DNA of 64,000 nt from Stenotrophomonas nematodicola (GCF_009467805.1 NZ_WIAY01000008.1:70629-134628); one strand, 5' to 3'. Positions 52,670-61,654 are shown, counted from the stretch's first letter. The notes: generated by a model not told the origin, from the letters alone. Numbers and translations: made by a program.

Positions 52670-53446
52670 TCATCCGGCACATGCGGACACCAGCGGTTGC
52701 TGCCGCGCGGAGGCCAGCTCGGCCAGCGTTGCCGCGACCGGCGCCTCGGCAAACTCGACGCGCACCTGGGGGTAGCGCCCGTGTTCATCACGCACGTTGC
52801 CGGTGCCGGAGAACTGCAGGAGGCGGGGTGTGGCGCGCGCGTAGATCAGGGTCACCGCCGGCACGGCGAAGCCGAACCAGGCATCCAGGCGCATCTGCAG
52901 CTGCTCGGCCGGCTGGCCCTGCCAGGTGACCGCACCGCTGCGCTGCAGCTTCAATGGCACCAGCCGCTGGCGGCTGGGCAGCAGGAACTGGAAAGCCACG
53001 CTGCGCCCGCCCTGGAGGGCGTCCCAGTGCTTGAGCACGGCCGCGTCGAACCCGGCATCGACCACCGCGTCGGACGGAATCGCGATGGTACGGCTCACGC
53101 GTTCGGCCTGCGCGTCCTCACGCACGTACACGGTGCGGGCGGTGGCGCTGCCCTGCAGGCCTTCCTGGTAGCCGTTGCGCGCATCTTCGAACGCGAAGTC
53201 CGGGGTCTGCGCACTGCCCTGCGGGGTCATCCATTTGCGCGCGAAGGCGCGTCCGTCCGCGCAGCGGTACAGCACCAGCCGCGAGCGCGCCTCGGGCGGG
53301 CCCTGCAGCCAATGGGTCTCGCGGTACAGCAGGCGCCCGCCGGCGGGCGCGTAGGCACGGCCTTCCTGGCGCTGCACCTGCTGGGCAGCGGCTGGCAGCG
53401 CCGGGATCAGCACCAGCAGCAGCGAGGGAAGAAGGGTTCGGCGCAT
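52670..53446 (-). CDS. Secreted protein of unknown function heading the ECF operon
   Basis: A 258-residue protein with a signal peptide (MRRTLLPSLLLVLIPALPAAAQ). The mature part has alternating short beta-like segments (GGRLLYRETHWLQGPPEARSRLVLYRCADGRAFARKWM, VAFQFLLPSRQRLVPLKLQRSGAVTWQGQPAEQLQMRLDAW) suggesting a beta-barrel or lipocalin-like fold. I do not recognise a family. The ATG at 53446 has GGAG in front and lies about 20 bp after the predicted start of an ECF-type promoter. Being first in a sigma-factor operon, it may be a sensor, a lipid carrier or an effector. Confidence 0.82.
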   Translation of the reverse strand: MRRTLLPSLLLVLIPALPAAAQQVQRQEGRAYAPAGGRLLYRETHWLQGPPEARSRLVLYRCADGRAFARKWMTPQGSAQTPDFAFEDARNGYQEGLQGSATARTVYVREDAQAERVSRTIAIPSDAVVDAGFDAAVLKHWDALQGGRSVAFQFLLPSRQRLVPLKLQRSGAVTWQGQPAEQLQMRLDAWFGFAVPAVTLIYARATPRLLQFSGTGNVRDEHGRYPQVRVEFAEAPVAATLAELASARQQPLVSACAG

Positions 53447-53472
53447 GTCCGGCTCCGCAGGGGGGGTCATCG

Positions 53473-53504
53473 GGAGATACGCAGGCAACGGCGTCATGGA
53501 TGCA
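53473..53504 (-). promoter_or_regulatory. ECF-type promoter heading the sigma-factor operon
   Basis: Minus-strand TGCATCC (53504-53498), a 16-bp spacer and CGTATCTCC (53481-53473), identical in both blocks to the promoter at 51205-51236 while the spacers differ. Initiation is expected near 53466, about 20 nt before the ATG. This would give positive autoregulation of the sigma factor two genes downstream. Confidence 0.78.
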
Positions 53505-53668
53505 GTGGCTGGCGCGCCTGCCCCACTCCCGAAGCACGTTCTGGCTGGACCGGCAGATGCCCCGTGACGCGACCCAGGACGAACCGGCCCCCCTTGACCA
53601 CCGCGCCCCTTCGGCCTACCTTGTGCTCGCCGAAGGTATCCATCTCTTCATGCAGATGAAGGGATGGG

Positions 53669-53832
53669 TTTAAACGGGAATCCGGTGAAGGCGCCTTGCG
53701 CGCCCATTCCGGAGCTGCCCCGCAGCGGTGAATGGAAACGAATCCTGCCAACAGCACTGGGCATCCGCCTGGGAAGCGGCAGGTACTAGGAGGGCGTGCG
53801 CGCCCGTGTCCATCAGCCCGAACACCGGCCCC
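53669..53832 (+). promoter_or_regulatory. Cobalamin riboswitch upstream of metE
   Basis: Conserved blocks of the adenosylcobalamin/cobalamin riboswitch are visible in order: GGGAATCCGGTGAAG (about 53677-53690), TTCCGGAGCTGCCCCGCAGCGG with TGAATGG (from about 53707; the 'GCCCCCGCAACTGT'-like core), CACTGGGCATCCGCC with GGGAAGCGGCAGG, and GTGTCCATCAGCCCGAACACCGG near the 3' end. It is placed correctly to repress metE, the cobalamin-independent methionine synthase, when B12 is plentiful. Confidence 0.9.
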
Positions 53833-54061
53833 GGCCGGGGAACACGACCGTTCCCCGATTCGACCTGGAACGTCCGCGGGGAGGTTGCCGGGGCCTGCCG
53901 CCATGCCGCCAGCATGGCGCCGCCCCCGTGCGTCCGCTTCGCGGCATCCGGTTCGCCCGCGGGGGCGAAGGTCGCTGGCGGGGCGGGCACGGCAGCAATG
54001 GCGTGGACGGCGCGCGGTTCCTTCGTTCCTCAATGCCCCTACGCAATGAGGACACGTTTCA
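53833..54061 (+). promoter_or_regulatory. metE leader: alternative hairpins and SD-masking stem
   Basis: After the riboswitch core, CCCCGGCCGGGG (53829-53840) and GGGGAAC/GTTCCCC (53837-53843 with 53850-53856) share the same GGGG and so exclude each other. Close to the gene, TCCTCA (54027-54032) can pair with TGAGGA (54047-54052), which contains the GAGGA ribosome site 9 bases before ATG. No T-run terminator is present, so control of translation is more likely than attenuation. Confidence 0.5.
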
Positions 54062-56356
54062 ATGACTACCGTTACCAACCTGGGTTTTCCGCGCATCGGC
54101 GCCAAGCGCGAGCTCAAGCGCGCGCTGGAGGCGTACTGGTCCGGCGAGAGCAGCGCGCAATCGCTGCAGGACACCGCCCGCGCGCTGCGCGCCCGCCATT
54201 GGCAGCTGCAGCGCGAGGCCGGGGTGGACGTACCGCCGAGCAACGACTTCAGCCTCTACGACCAGGTGCTTGATGCCGCGTTCCTGTTCGACGCGATTCC
54301 GGCGCGCTACCGCGCGCTGGCCGATGCCGACCCGCTGGCCGGCTACTTCGCCCTGGCCCGTGGCGTGCAGCGCGATGGCCACGACCTGCACGCGCTTGAA
54401 ATGACCAAGTGGTTCGACACCAACTACCACTACCTGGTGCCCGAGCTGCAGGCTGGACAGGGCTTCGCACTACGCGGCGACAAGCCGTTGGCCGAGTATC
54501 GCGAAGCCCGCGCGCTGGGCATCCAGACGCGGCCGGTACTGCTGGGCCCGGTGAGCTTCCTGCTGCTGTCCAAGACCGTGGATGGCAGCCCGGCGCTGGA
54601 TCTGCTGGACGCGCTGCTGCCGGTCTACGTCGAGCTGCTTGGCGCCCTGAAGGACGCCGGCGCCGAGTGGGTGCAGCTGGACGAGCCGCTGCTGGTGCAG
54701 GATCTGGACGAGACGGCACGCGCCGCCTACGTGCATGCCTACGCCACGCTGGCCACCGCGCCGCGCCCGAAGGTGCTGCTGGCCACCTACTTCGGCGCGC
54801 TGGACGACAACCTCCCGCTGGCGGCCTCTTTGCCCGTCGATGGCCTGCACGTGGACCTGGTGCGCGCACCGGAACAGCTGGATGCGGTGATCAAGGCACT
54901 CCCGGCCGGCCGCGTGCTGTCAGCTGGCCTGGTCAACGGCCGCAACATCTGGCGTACCCATCTGGACAACGCGCTGGTGCTGGCGCGCTACGCGCATGGC
55001 CACCTGGGCAACCGGCTGTGGCTGTCCCCGTCGTGCTCGCTGCTGCACAGCCCGGTGGACCTCGCGCTGGAAACCAGGCTCGACGATGAGCTGCGCGGCT
55101 GGCTGGCCTTCGCACGACAGAAGCTGCAGGAGCTGCGCCTGCTCGCCGACGCCATCGATGGCGCCGCGCATGCCGAGGCCGGGCTGGCCGAGGCACGGGC
55201 CCGCATCGAGTCGCGCCGGCAGTCGCCGCGCGTGCACAAGCCGGCCGTCGCCGCGCGTCTGGCCGCGCTGACCCCGGCCGATGCGCAGCGCCACAGCCGC
55301 TACCCGCAACGTCACCTGGCGCAGGCGGCCGCTCTCAAGCTGCCGCGCTTCCCCACCACCACCATCGGGTCGTTCCCACAGACCCTGGAGGTGCGTGAAG
55401 CGCGTGCGCGCAACAAGTCCGGCAAGCTCTCCGATGCCGACTACGATGCCTTCCTCGCCACCCAGACCGAACACTGCGTGCGCGTGCAGGAGCAGATCGG
55501 GCTGGACGTGCTGGTACACGGCGAGTTCGAGCGCAACGACATGGTCGAGTACTTCGGCGAGCAGCTCGATGGTTTCGCGTTCACCAGGAGCGGGTGGGTG
55601 CAGAGCTACGGTTCGCGCTGCGTGAAACCGCCGGTGATCTACGGCGATGTGACCCGTCCCCAGCCGATGACGGTGCGCTGGTCGCAGTACGCGCAGTCGC
55701 TCACCGACCGGCCGATGAAAGGCATGCTGACCGGCCCGGTGACGGTGCTGCAGTGGTCGTTCGTGCGCGATGACCAGTCGCGTGCCGCGACCTGCCGGCA
55801 GATCGCGCTGGCCCTGCGCGATGAGGTGCTGGATCTGGAAGCGGCCGGCATCGGCGTGATCCAGATCGACGAGCCGGCCATCCGCGAGGGCTTGCCGCTG
55901 CGTCGCGCGCAGTGGCGCGAGTACCTGGACTGGGCGGTGGAAGCGTTCCGGATCAGCGCCAGCGGCGTGCGCGACTCGACGCAGATCCACACCCACATGT
56001 GCTACTCCGAGTTCAACGACATCATCCATTCGGTCGCCGCAATGGATGCCGACGTGATCTCCATCGAGACCTCGCGGTCGCGCATGGAGCTGCTGGATGC
56101 GTTCGTCCGCTTCCAGTACCCCAACGAGATCGGTCCGGGCGTGTACGACATCCATTCGCCGCGCGTGCCGGACAAGGAGGAGATGCTCGCGCTGCTGCGC
56201 AAGGCCGCCGAGGTCCTGCGTCCGGAGCAGATCTGGGTCAACCCGGACTGCGGGCTCAAGACACGCGGCTGGAAGGAAACCCGCGCCGCCCTCGACGCAC
56301 TGGTGGCCGCCGCGCGCCAGCTGCGCGAGGAAAGCGCCGACGCCAACGCCGCCTGA
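54062..56356 (+). CDS. metE: Cobalamin-independent methionine synthase
   Basis: A 764-residue enzyme that transfers the methyl group of 5-methyltetrahydropteroyltri-glutamate to homocysteine. The N-terminal domain begins [24 protein letters not shown]. The catalytic C-terminal domain starts [15 protein letters not shown] and holds the zinc ligands in [10 protein letters not shown], the later SIETSRSR glutamate and [11 protein letters not shown]. Length is normal. Its long leader carries a cobalamin riboswitch, which implies that the genome also has B12-dependent MetH. Confidence 0.97.
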   Translation: MTTVTNLGFPRIGAKRELKRALEAYWSGESSAQSLQDTARALRARHWQLQREAGVDVPPSNDFSLYDQVLDAAFLFDAIPARYRALADADPLAGYFALARGVQRDGHDLHALEMTKWFDTNYHYLVPELQAGQGFALRGDKPLAEYREARALGIQTRPVLLGPVSFLLLSKTVDGSPALDLLDALLPVYVELLGALKDAGAEWVQLDEPLLVQDLDETARAAYVHAYATLATAPRPKVLLATYFGALDDNLPLAASLPVDGLHVDLVRAPEQLDAVIKALPAGRVLSAGLVNGRNIWRTHLDNALVLARYAHGHLGNRLWLSPSCSLLHSPVDLALETRLDDELRGWLAFARQKLQELRLLADAIDGAAHAEAGLAEARARIESRRQSPRVHKPAVAARLAALTPADAQRHSRYPQRHLAQAAALKLPRFPTTTIGSFPQTLEVREARARNKSGKLSDADYDAFLATQTEHCVRVQEQIGLDVLVHGEFERNDMVEYFGEQLDGFAFTRSGWVQSYGSRCVKPPVIYGDVTRPQPMTVRWSQYAQSLTDRPMKGMLTGPVTVLQWSFVRDDQSRAATCRQIALALRDEVLDLEAAGIGVIQIDEPAIREGLPLRRAQWREYLDWAVEAFRISASGVRDSTQIHTHMCYSEFNDIIHSVAAMDADVISIETSRSRMELLDAFVRFQYPNEIGPGVYDIHSPRVPDKEEMLALLRKAAEVLRPEQIWVNPDCGLKTRGWKETRAALDALVAAARQLREESADANAA

Positions 56357-56426
56357 CCCACCGCCACGCCTGGCCCCAAAGACCGCGCCGCCGCCGTTGC
56401 CGGCGGTGCGGTCGACGAGACATCGC

Positions 56427-57116
56427 ATGACACTGCCTCACACCCCCCCGATCGACCGCCCCACTCTCACCCTGCCGGGTGGCCACACCAGGCTGCTGCT
56501 GCATTCGTGCTGCGCCCCGTGCTCCGGCGAAGTCATGGAGGCGATCACCGCCTCGGGCATCGATTACACGATCTTCTTCTACAACCCCAACATCCACCCG
56601 GTGAAGGAGTACGAACTGCGCAAGCAGGAGAACATCCGCTTTGCCGAGAAACACGGCGTGCCGTTCGTCGATGCCGACTACGACACCGACAACTGGTTTT
56701 CACGCGCACGCGGCATGGAGAACGAGCCCGAGCGCGGCATCCGCTGCACGATGTGCTTCGACATGCGCTTTGTGCGCACGGCGCTGTACGCGCACGAACA
56801 CGGCTTCCAGGTGATCAGCAGTTCGCTGGGCATCTCGCGCTGGAAGGACATGAACCAGATCAACGACTGCGGCCACCGCGCCGCCGCGCACTACCCGGGT
56901 ATCCAGTACTGGGATTACAACTGGCGCAAGGGCGGTGGCGCCGCGCGCATGGTCGAGATCAGCAAGCGCGAGCAGTTCTACCAGCAGGAATACTGCGGCT
57001 GCGTGTACTCGCTGCGCGATGCCAACCGCCACCGCCGCGAGAACGGCCGCGAGCGGATCAGGATCGGGGTGCTGTACTACGGTGACGGCACCTCGCGGCA
57101 GGGCGATGCCGACTGA
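56427..57116 (+). CDS. queH: Epoxyqueuosine reductase QueH
   Basis: A 229-residue DUF208 protein. Cysteine motifs are HSCCAPCSG (C28, C29, C32), CTMC (C107, C110) and YCGC (C190, C192), which in QueH bind an iron-sulfur cluster and a second metal. It performs the last step of queuosine formation in tRNA, replacing QueG. It follows metE by 70 bp on the same strand and may be read through from it. Confidence 0.94.
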   Translation: MTLPHTPPIDRPTLTLPGGHTRLLLHSCCAPCSGEVMEAITASGIDYTIFFYNPNIHPVKEYELRKQENIRFAEKHGVPFVDADYDTDNWFSRARGMENEPERGIRCTMCFDMRFVRTALYAHEHGFQVISSSLGISRWKDMNQINDCGHRAAAHYPGIQYWDYNWRKGGGAARMVEISKREQFYQQEYCGCVYSLRDANRHRRENGRERIRIGVLYYGDGTSRQGDAD

Positions 57117-57167
57117 CCGCCACCGGGGCGTCGGCTAGACTGGACGCCCCACCTGCGTGATGCTGCC

Positions 57168-57794
57168 ATGAACCGCTTTCCCACCGATGTCGCCCTGATC
57201 GTGGTCGATCTGCAGCCGGACTTCATGCCCGGTGGCGCGCTGCCCTGCGAGGACGGCGATGCGATCGTGGCGGACATCGCCGCGCTGCTGGCACAGGGCC
57301 GCTATGCCACCGTGGTGGCGACCCAGGACTGGCACCCGGCCGATCATGCGTCGTTTGCCAGCCAGCATCCTGGCCACGCCCCGTTCGAGCAGATTGCCCT
57401 GCACGGCCACCCGCAGACGCTGTGGCCGGACCACTGCGTGCAGGGCACGCCCGGCGCCGCATTGCACGCCGGCGTGGACTGGACGCCGGCGGCGATGATC
57501 CTGCGCAAGGGACGCAACCGCCACGTCGATTCGTACAGCGCCTTCCAGGAGAACCACGACGCCAATGGCCAACGGCCACCCACCGGGCTGGCCGGCTGGC
57601 TGCGCGAACGCGGTATCGCCGAGGTGCATTTGTGCGGCCTGGCACGCGACTACTGCGTGCTGTGGACCGCACAGGATGCGGCCGCCGCCGGCTTCCGCGT
57701 GGGCTATCTGTGGGCGCTGACGCGCCCGGTCAGTGCCGCCAACGACGATGCCACGCGCGCGGCGCTGGCGGCCAGCAGCATCACGCTGCGCTGA
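57168..57794 (+). CDS. pncA: Nicotinamidase
   Basis: A 208-residue cysteine hydrolase converting nicotinamide to nicotinate for NAD salvage. The catalytic triad is D14 (VVDLQPDF), K114 (LRKG) and C163 (ARDYCV). Metal ligands are in QDWHPADHASF (D54, H56, H60). DHCVQGTPGAALH is the usual WPxHCV-type motif. It follows queH by 51 bp. Confidence 0.96.
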   Translation: MNRFPTDVALIVVDLQPDFMPGGALPCEDGDAIVADIAALLAQGRYATVVATQDWHPADHASFASQHPGHAPFEQIALHGHPQTLWPDHCVQGTPGAALHAGVDWTPAAMILRKGRNRHVDSYSAFQENHDANGQRPPTGLAGWLRERGIAEVHLCGLARDYCVLWTAQDAAAAGFRVGYLWALTRPVSAANDDATRAALAASSITLR

Positions 57795-57810
57795 GGGGTA
57801 CGCCGCCGGC

Positions 57811-57978
57811 TCAGGCCTGTGGCGGCTGCTTGGCGGCGGCCTTGCGCTGGCGCTCGGCTTCCAGCCGTGCATTGCGCTGGAACACCCACACCAGCAACCA
57901 GATCGAACCGCCCACCACCACCGCGCATGCACCCAGTACGGCCAGCAGCTTCACCCACACCATCAGATCGGTATTCAT
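57811..57978 (-). CDS. Small single-pass membrane protein
   Basis: A 55-residue protein with one helix (about 7-32) followed by a basic, Ala/Arg/Gln-rich tail. The ATG at 57978 has a GGAG nine bases upstream; the frame extends 13 codons further without support. No family recognised. It lies 51 bp downstream of purU on the same strand. Confidence 0.65.
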   Translation of the reverse strand: MNTDLMVWVKLLAVLGACAVVVGGSIWLLVWVFQRNARLEAERQRKAAAKQPPQA

Positions 57979-58029
57979 CGCGCACTCCATTGCAGGACAG
58001 GGACCGGAGCATAGCACCGGCCACCGCGA

Positions 58030-58881
58030 TCAGCGGAACACCACCGTGCGGTGTCCATTGCGCAGGATGCGATGCTCGACATGCCGCCGTACCGCGCGCG
58101 CCAGCACCTGCGACTCGGTATCGCTGCCCAGCCGCACCAGATCCCGCGGGGTCATCGCGTGGTCCACGCGCGCCACGTCCTGTTCGATGATCGGACCTTC
58201 GTCCAGATCGTCGGTCACATAGTGCGCGGTCGCACCGATGATCTTGACCCCGCGTGCGTGCGCCTGGTGGTACGGCTGCGCGCCCTTGAAGCTGGGCAGG
58301 AAGCTGTGATGGATGTTGATCGCCCGCCCCGCCAGCGCCTGGCACAGGCGCGGCGACAGGATCTGCATGTACCGCGCCAGTACCACCAGATCGATCTTCT
58401 CGCGTTCGACCAGGTCAATGATCTGCTGCTCCTGCACGGCGCGGTTGTCGGCGTTCACCGGCAGGTGGTGGAACGGGACACCGTAGGAGCCGGCGAGAGC
58501 GGCGAAGTCGGTGTGGTTGGAGGCCACCGCCGCGATATCCACCTGCAGCTGGCGGCTGTGCGCACGGAACAGCAGGTCGTTGAGGCAATGCCCCTGCCTG
58601 CTGACCAGCACCAGCAGCCGTGCCCGACGACGCGCATCGTGCAGTTGCCAGTCCATCGTGAACTCACTGCCCAGCGTGGCCATGCGCGCTTCCACGTCTG
58701 CCAGCGACCGTTCGGCGGCACGATCGAAATGCACGCGCAGGAAGAACCGGCCGCTCTCCTCGTCGCCGAACTGCTGGGCATCGAGGATGTTGCAGCCCAG
58801 CTCGAACAGCAGGCCGGACACGCGGTAGACGATCCCGGTACGGTCCGGGCATGACAGGGTGAGGATGGAATCGGGGCGCAT
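58030..58881 (-). CDS. purU: Formyltetrahydrofolate deformylase
   Basis: A 283-residue enzyme that hydrolyses 10-formyl-THF to formate and THF. An N-terminal ACT domain (LTLSCPDRTGIVYRVSGLLFELGCNILDAQQFGDEESGRFFLRVHF) precedes the formyltransferase-like domain with INIHHSFLPSFKGAQPYHQAHARGVKIIGATAHYVTDDLDEGPIIEQDV, which carries the catalytic Asn/His/Asp. The ATG at 58881 (MRPDSILTL) gives the normal start. Confidence 0.96.
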   Translation of the reverse strand: MRPDSILTLSCPDRTGIVYRVSGLLFELGCNILDAQQFGDEESGRFFLRVHFDRAAERSLADVEARMATLGSEFTMDWQLHDARRRARLLVLVSRQGHCLNDLLFRAHSRQLQVDIAAVASNHTDFAALAGSYGVPFHHLPVNADNRAVQEQQIIDLVEREKIDLVVLARYMQILSPRLCQALAGRAINIHHSFLPSFKGAQPYHQAHARGVKIIGATAHYVTDDLDEGPIIEQDVARVDHAMTPRDLVRLGSDTESQVLARAVRRHVEHRILRNGHRTVVFR

Positions 58882-58954
58882 CACGGCAGTGTAAGTGAGC
58901 GCCCTCCGTAGCGGGATGGTTGCTCTCAGCTGCAACCATTGGCCTGCGGTGCGT

Positions 58955-59224
58955 TCAATGCGGCGGATGCACGGTCAGTGCCACCAGCCGCATCACCAGC
59001 GGGCGCACCACCAGGATGCAGCAGAACGCAGTGGGCATGGCCAACCGGTACGCACCGAACACGCGGGCGGGATAGTGCGCGTCCAGCCCGGCGTTGGCGG
59101 CGGTGATCACCAGGCACATCAGCATCGCCATGATCGAGGCCATGAAGAAGGCGAACACGTAGGGCGTGGAGCGGCTGCCGAGCTTCCAGGGACGGGCCGG
59201 CAGGGTCTGCGGAGGGAGCGACAT
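58955..59224 (-). CDS. DUF2798 family membrane protein
   Basis: An 89-residue protein with two helices (about 21-43 and 58-81). FAFFMASIMAMLMCLVITAANAG and YRLAMPTAFCCILVVRPLVMRLVALTV follow the DUF2798 pattern. The ATG at 59224 starts MSLPPQTLP. It is divergent from a LysR-type regulator 138 bp away, a common sign of regulator-target pairing. Function unknown. Confidence 0.85.
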   Translation of the reverse strand: MSLPPQTLPARPWKLGSRSTPYVFAFFMASIMAMLMCLVITAANAGLDAHYPARVFGAYRLAMPTAFCCILVVRPLVMRLVALTVHPPH

Positions 59225-59315
59225 GCGGAGCGATCCGATCAAGGGCAACCGGCGGTTGCGGGACCGGCACGATAGTCAGGGCAGCGGGGGGCCGGTAGAC
59301 CGCGACGGATTGGCT

Positions 59316-59334
59316 CTTTATAAAGACAATCTTT
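59316..59334. promoter_or_regulatory. Overlapping palindromes in the DUF2798/LysR intergenic region
   Basis: CTTTATAAAG (59316-59325) is a perfect palindrome and overlaps AAAGA-CAA-TCTTT (59322-59334). Both lie in the only AT-rich stretch between the divergent genes and fit a LysR-type autoregulatory site. Confidence 0.4.
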
Positions 59335-59362
59335 GCAATGACCGGCCTTGATTGGCGCCATC

Positions 59363-60289
59363 ATGAACATTCTCCAGTCAATCCGCAGTTTCATCCGGAC
59401 CGCCGACGCCGGCAGCCTGGCCGCCGCCGCGCGTACGCTCGGGATCAGCCCGGCGGCGGTGGGGCAGAACATTGCGCGGCTGGAAGCCCACCTGGGCGTG
59501 CGCCTGTTCAACCGCACCACCCGCACGCTGGCGTTGACCGAACGCGGCGCGCTGTACCTGGCCGAAGTACGCCACATCGAGCGCGATCTGCAGCGGGCGC
59601 AGGCTGCCGTGACCGATCCGGAGGCGACCCCGCAGGGCCGCCTGCGCGTGGCCAGTACCGCTGCATTCGGTCGGCACGTGCTGGCCCCGCTGCTGCCGGC
59701 CCTGCAGGCGCGCCATCCGCGGCTGGAGATCGAACTGCTGCTCACCGACCGCGCAGTGGACCACGCACGCGAAGACGTGGATGTCAGCCTGCGGATCGAA
59801 CAGCAACTGGTGGACGGGATCGTGGCGCGGCCCATCGCGCAGGTTCCGTTCGTGGTCTGCGCGGCGCCCTCGTACCTGGCGCAGGCAGGGACCCCGTCCA
59901 CGCCGGATGCGCTGCGCGACCATCGCTGTCTGGTGTTCCGCTACCCGGTGGACGGGCGCCTGCTGCCGTGGGGCTTCGTGCGCGACGGCATCCGGTTCGA
60001 CGCCGGGATGCGCCCTGCGCTGGTCTGCGACGACATCGATGCGCTGGCCGCGATGGCGGCCGCAGGCGGCGGCATTGCCCGGTTGGCCGCGTTCGTGGCG
60101 GCGCCGTGGCTGTCACGTGGCGAACTGCAGGTGCTGTTCGCCACCGGCGACGGTGCCCGCACCTCACCCGAGCCGATGCGGCTGTTCCTGTGCGTCAGCG
60201 ACCGTCGCGACCTCACGCCCAAGGTGCGGGCGTTGATGCAGGCCCTGCTCGATGCGCTGCCCGAGGCCTGGCGGGTGGACACGGTCTAG
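59363..60289 (+). CDS. LysR-family transcriptional regulator
   Basis: A 308-residue regulator. The winged helix is MNILQSIRSFIRTADAGSLAAAARTLGISPAAVGQNIARLEAHLGVRLFNRTTRTLALTERG in the first 62 residues, followed by a two-lobe substrate-binding domain. The ATG at 59363 is preferred; a TTG five codons earlier is in frame. It probably regulates the divergent DUF2798 gene and itself. The effector is unknown. Confidence 0.93.
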   Translation: MNILQSIRSFIRTADAGSLAAAARTLGISPAAVGQNIARLEAHLGVRLFNRTTRTLALTERGALYLAEVRHIERDLQRAQAAVTDPEATPQGRLRVASTAAFGRHVLAPLLPALQARHPRLEIELLLTDRAVDHAREDVDVSLRIEQQLVDGIVARPIAQVPFVVCAAPSYLAQAGTPSTPDALRDHRCLVFRYPVDGRLLPWGFVRDGIRFDAGMRPALVCDDIDALAAMAAAGGGIARLAAFVAAPWLSRGELQVLFATGDGARTSPEPMRLFLCVSDRRDLTPKVRALMQALLDALPEAWRVDTV

Positions 60290-60547
60290 GGGGCCGGCGC
60301 TGCCGGAAGAACCCCGGCAGCGAAGAGTACGGCTGAGCAGTATCGAGCGATGTGTTTCAGTCCCTTCCCCTCACGCATGTCGCGGCAAGCGAGCCGCACG
60401 TGCCGTTCTACGCGAGGGGAATTCTCTCGTCTGTGACTCTGATGGCCGACATCAACGTATCGATGGGGAGTGGATTGGGTATATGCACTTCCAACCAGAT
60501 CCGCTGACGCCGCCCTGGACACGTGCGTCCGTGCCGGCCCTCCGGTC
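60290..60547. other. 258-bp gene-free region
   Basis: Starts with a 9-bp perfect stem, CGCTGCCGG/CCGGCAGCG (60298-60306 and 60314-60322), 9 bp after the LysR stop and without a T-run. Further right, CCCCTC (about 60375) and GAGGGG (about 60420) flank a GC-rich segment. Base composition is lower in GC than in the neighbours. No reading frame looks like a gene, and I cannot assign an RNA. Confidence 0.45.
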
Positions 60548-61654
60548 TCAGCCCTCCGGCGCGAGAAACACGCCGCGTGCTTCGCGCGGCTCGCAGCGCA
60601 GGTACTGCGGTGCCGGGGCGAGTGAGTCGCCCAGGGCGGCGGCGGCGTGCCACGGCCAGCGCGGGTCGTAGAGGATGCCGCGGGCGAGCGCGATGGCGTC
60701 GGCGTGGTTGTGGCGCAGGATCGATTCGGCCTGCGACGGATCGGTGATCAGACCCACCGCGATGACGGGCATTTTGACCTTGGCCTTGATCGCCGCCGCA
60801 AACGGCACCTGATAGCCCGGCTCCTGCGGGATCTTCTGGCGCGCATCGAGGCCGCCGCTGGAGACGTGCAGGAACTGGCAGCCGCGCATGTCCAGGATCT
60901 GGGCCAGGGTGCTGCTCTGCTCGATGTCCCAGCCACCGTCGACCCAGTCACTGGCCGAGATGCGCACGCCCACACTGATGCGGTCGGAAACCGCTTCGCG
61001 CACGGCGTCGAACACACGCACGAGCAGGCGCATGCGGTTTTCCAGCGAACCGCCGTACGGGTCCTGGCGCTTGTTGCTCAGGGGCGACAGGAACTGGTGC
61101 AGCAGGTAGCCGTGCGCGGCATGCAGCTCGATCAGATCCAGCCCGGCGCGCTCGGCGCGGCGCGCGGCGGTGGCGAAGGCCTCGACCACGGCATCGATGC
61201 CGGCCTCGTCCAGCGCCTCGGGCACGGGGCCATTGGCCGCGAACGGGAGCGCGGACGGGGCGTGGGTGGTCCAGGCGCGCGGGTCGCTGGCCGGCAGTGC
61301 GCCGCCGCCGTCCCACGGCCGCGCCGAGGACGCCTTGCGCCCGGCGTGGGCGAGCTGCACGCCCAGCGGCATCGGCGACCAGCGCTTCACCGCATCAATC
61401 ACCTTCGTGAGCGCGGCCTCGGTGGCGTCGTCCCACAGGCCCAGGTCGGCCCAGCTGATGCGGCCCTCGGGCAGCACGGCGGTGGCTTCCAGGATCAACA
61501 GGCCGGCCCCGGACTGCGACAGCTGGCCCAGGTGGATCTGGTGCCAGTCGTTGGCCAGGCCATCGGTGGAGGAGTACTGGCACATCGGCGCGATGACGAT
61601 GCGGTTGGACAGCGACAGCGGGCCAAAGGAAACGGGGGAGAAGAGCTGACTCAA
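60548..61654 (-). CDS. Old-yellow-enzyme family NADH:flavin oxidoreductase
   Basis: A 368-residue FMN-dependent ene-reductase of the YqjM/NamA type. SQLFSPVSFGPLSLSNRIVIAPMCQYSS carries the cysteine next to FMN, GVQLAHAGRKASS and ELHAAHGYLLHQFLSPLSNKRQDPYGGSLENRMRLLVRVFDAVR are class signatures. There is no in-frame ATG near the conserved start; a TTG at 61654 gives LSQLFSP and is the most likely initiator, although no good ribosome site precedes it. Confidence 0.9.
   Translation of the reverse strand: MSQLFSPVSFGPLSLSNRIVIAPMCQYSSTDGLANDWHQIHLGQLSQSGAGLLILEATAVLPEGRISWADLGLWDDATEAALTKVIDAVKRWSPMPLGVQLAHAGRKASSARPWDGGGALPASDPRAWTTHAPSALPFAANGPVPEALDEAGIDAVVEAFATAARRAERAGLDLIELHAAHGYLLHQFLSPLSNKRQDPYGGSLENRMRLLVRVFDAVREAVSDRISVGVRISASDWVDGGWDIEQSSTLAQILDMRGCQFLHVSSGGLDARQKIPQEPGYQVPFAAAIKAKVKMPVIAVGLITDPSQAESILRHNHADAIALARGILYDPRWPWHAAAALGDSLAPAPQYLRCEPREARGVFLAPEG

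Noticed and set aside
52600..52791. N-terminal extension of the ECF sigma factor
   Set aside because: The in-frame extension overlaps the end of the preceding gene and is Arg/Pro/Ser-rich; the ATG at 52599 gives a standard sigma factor.
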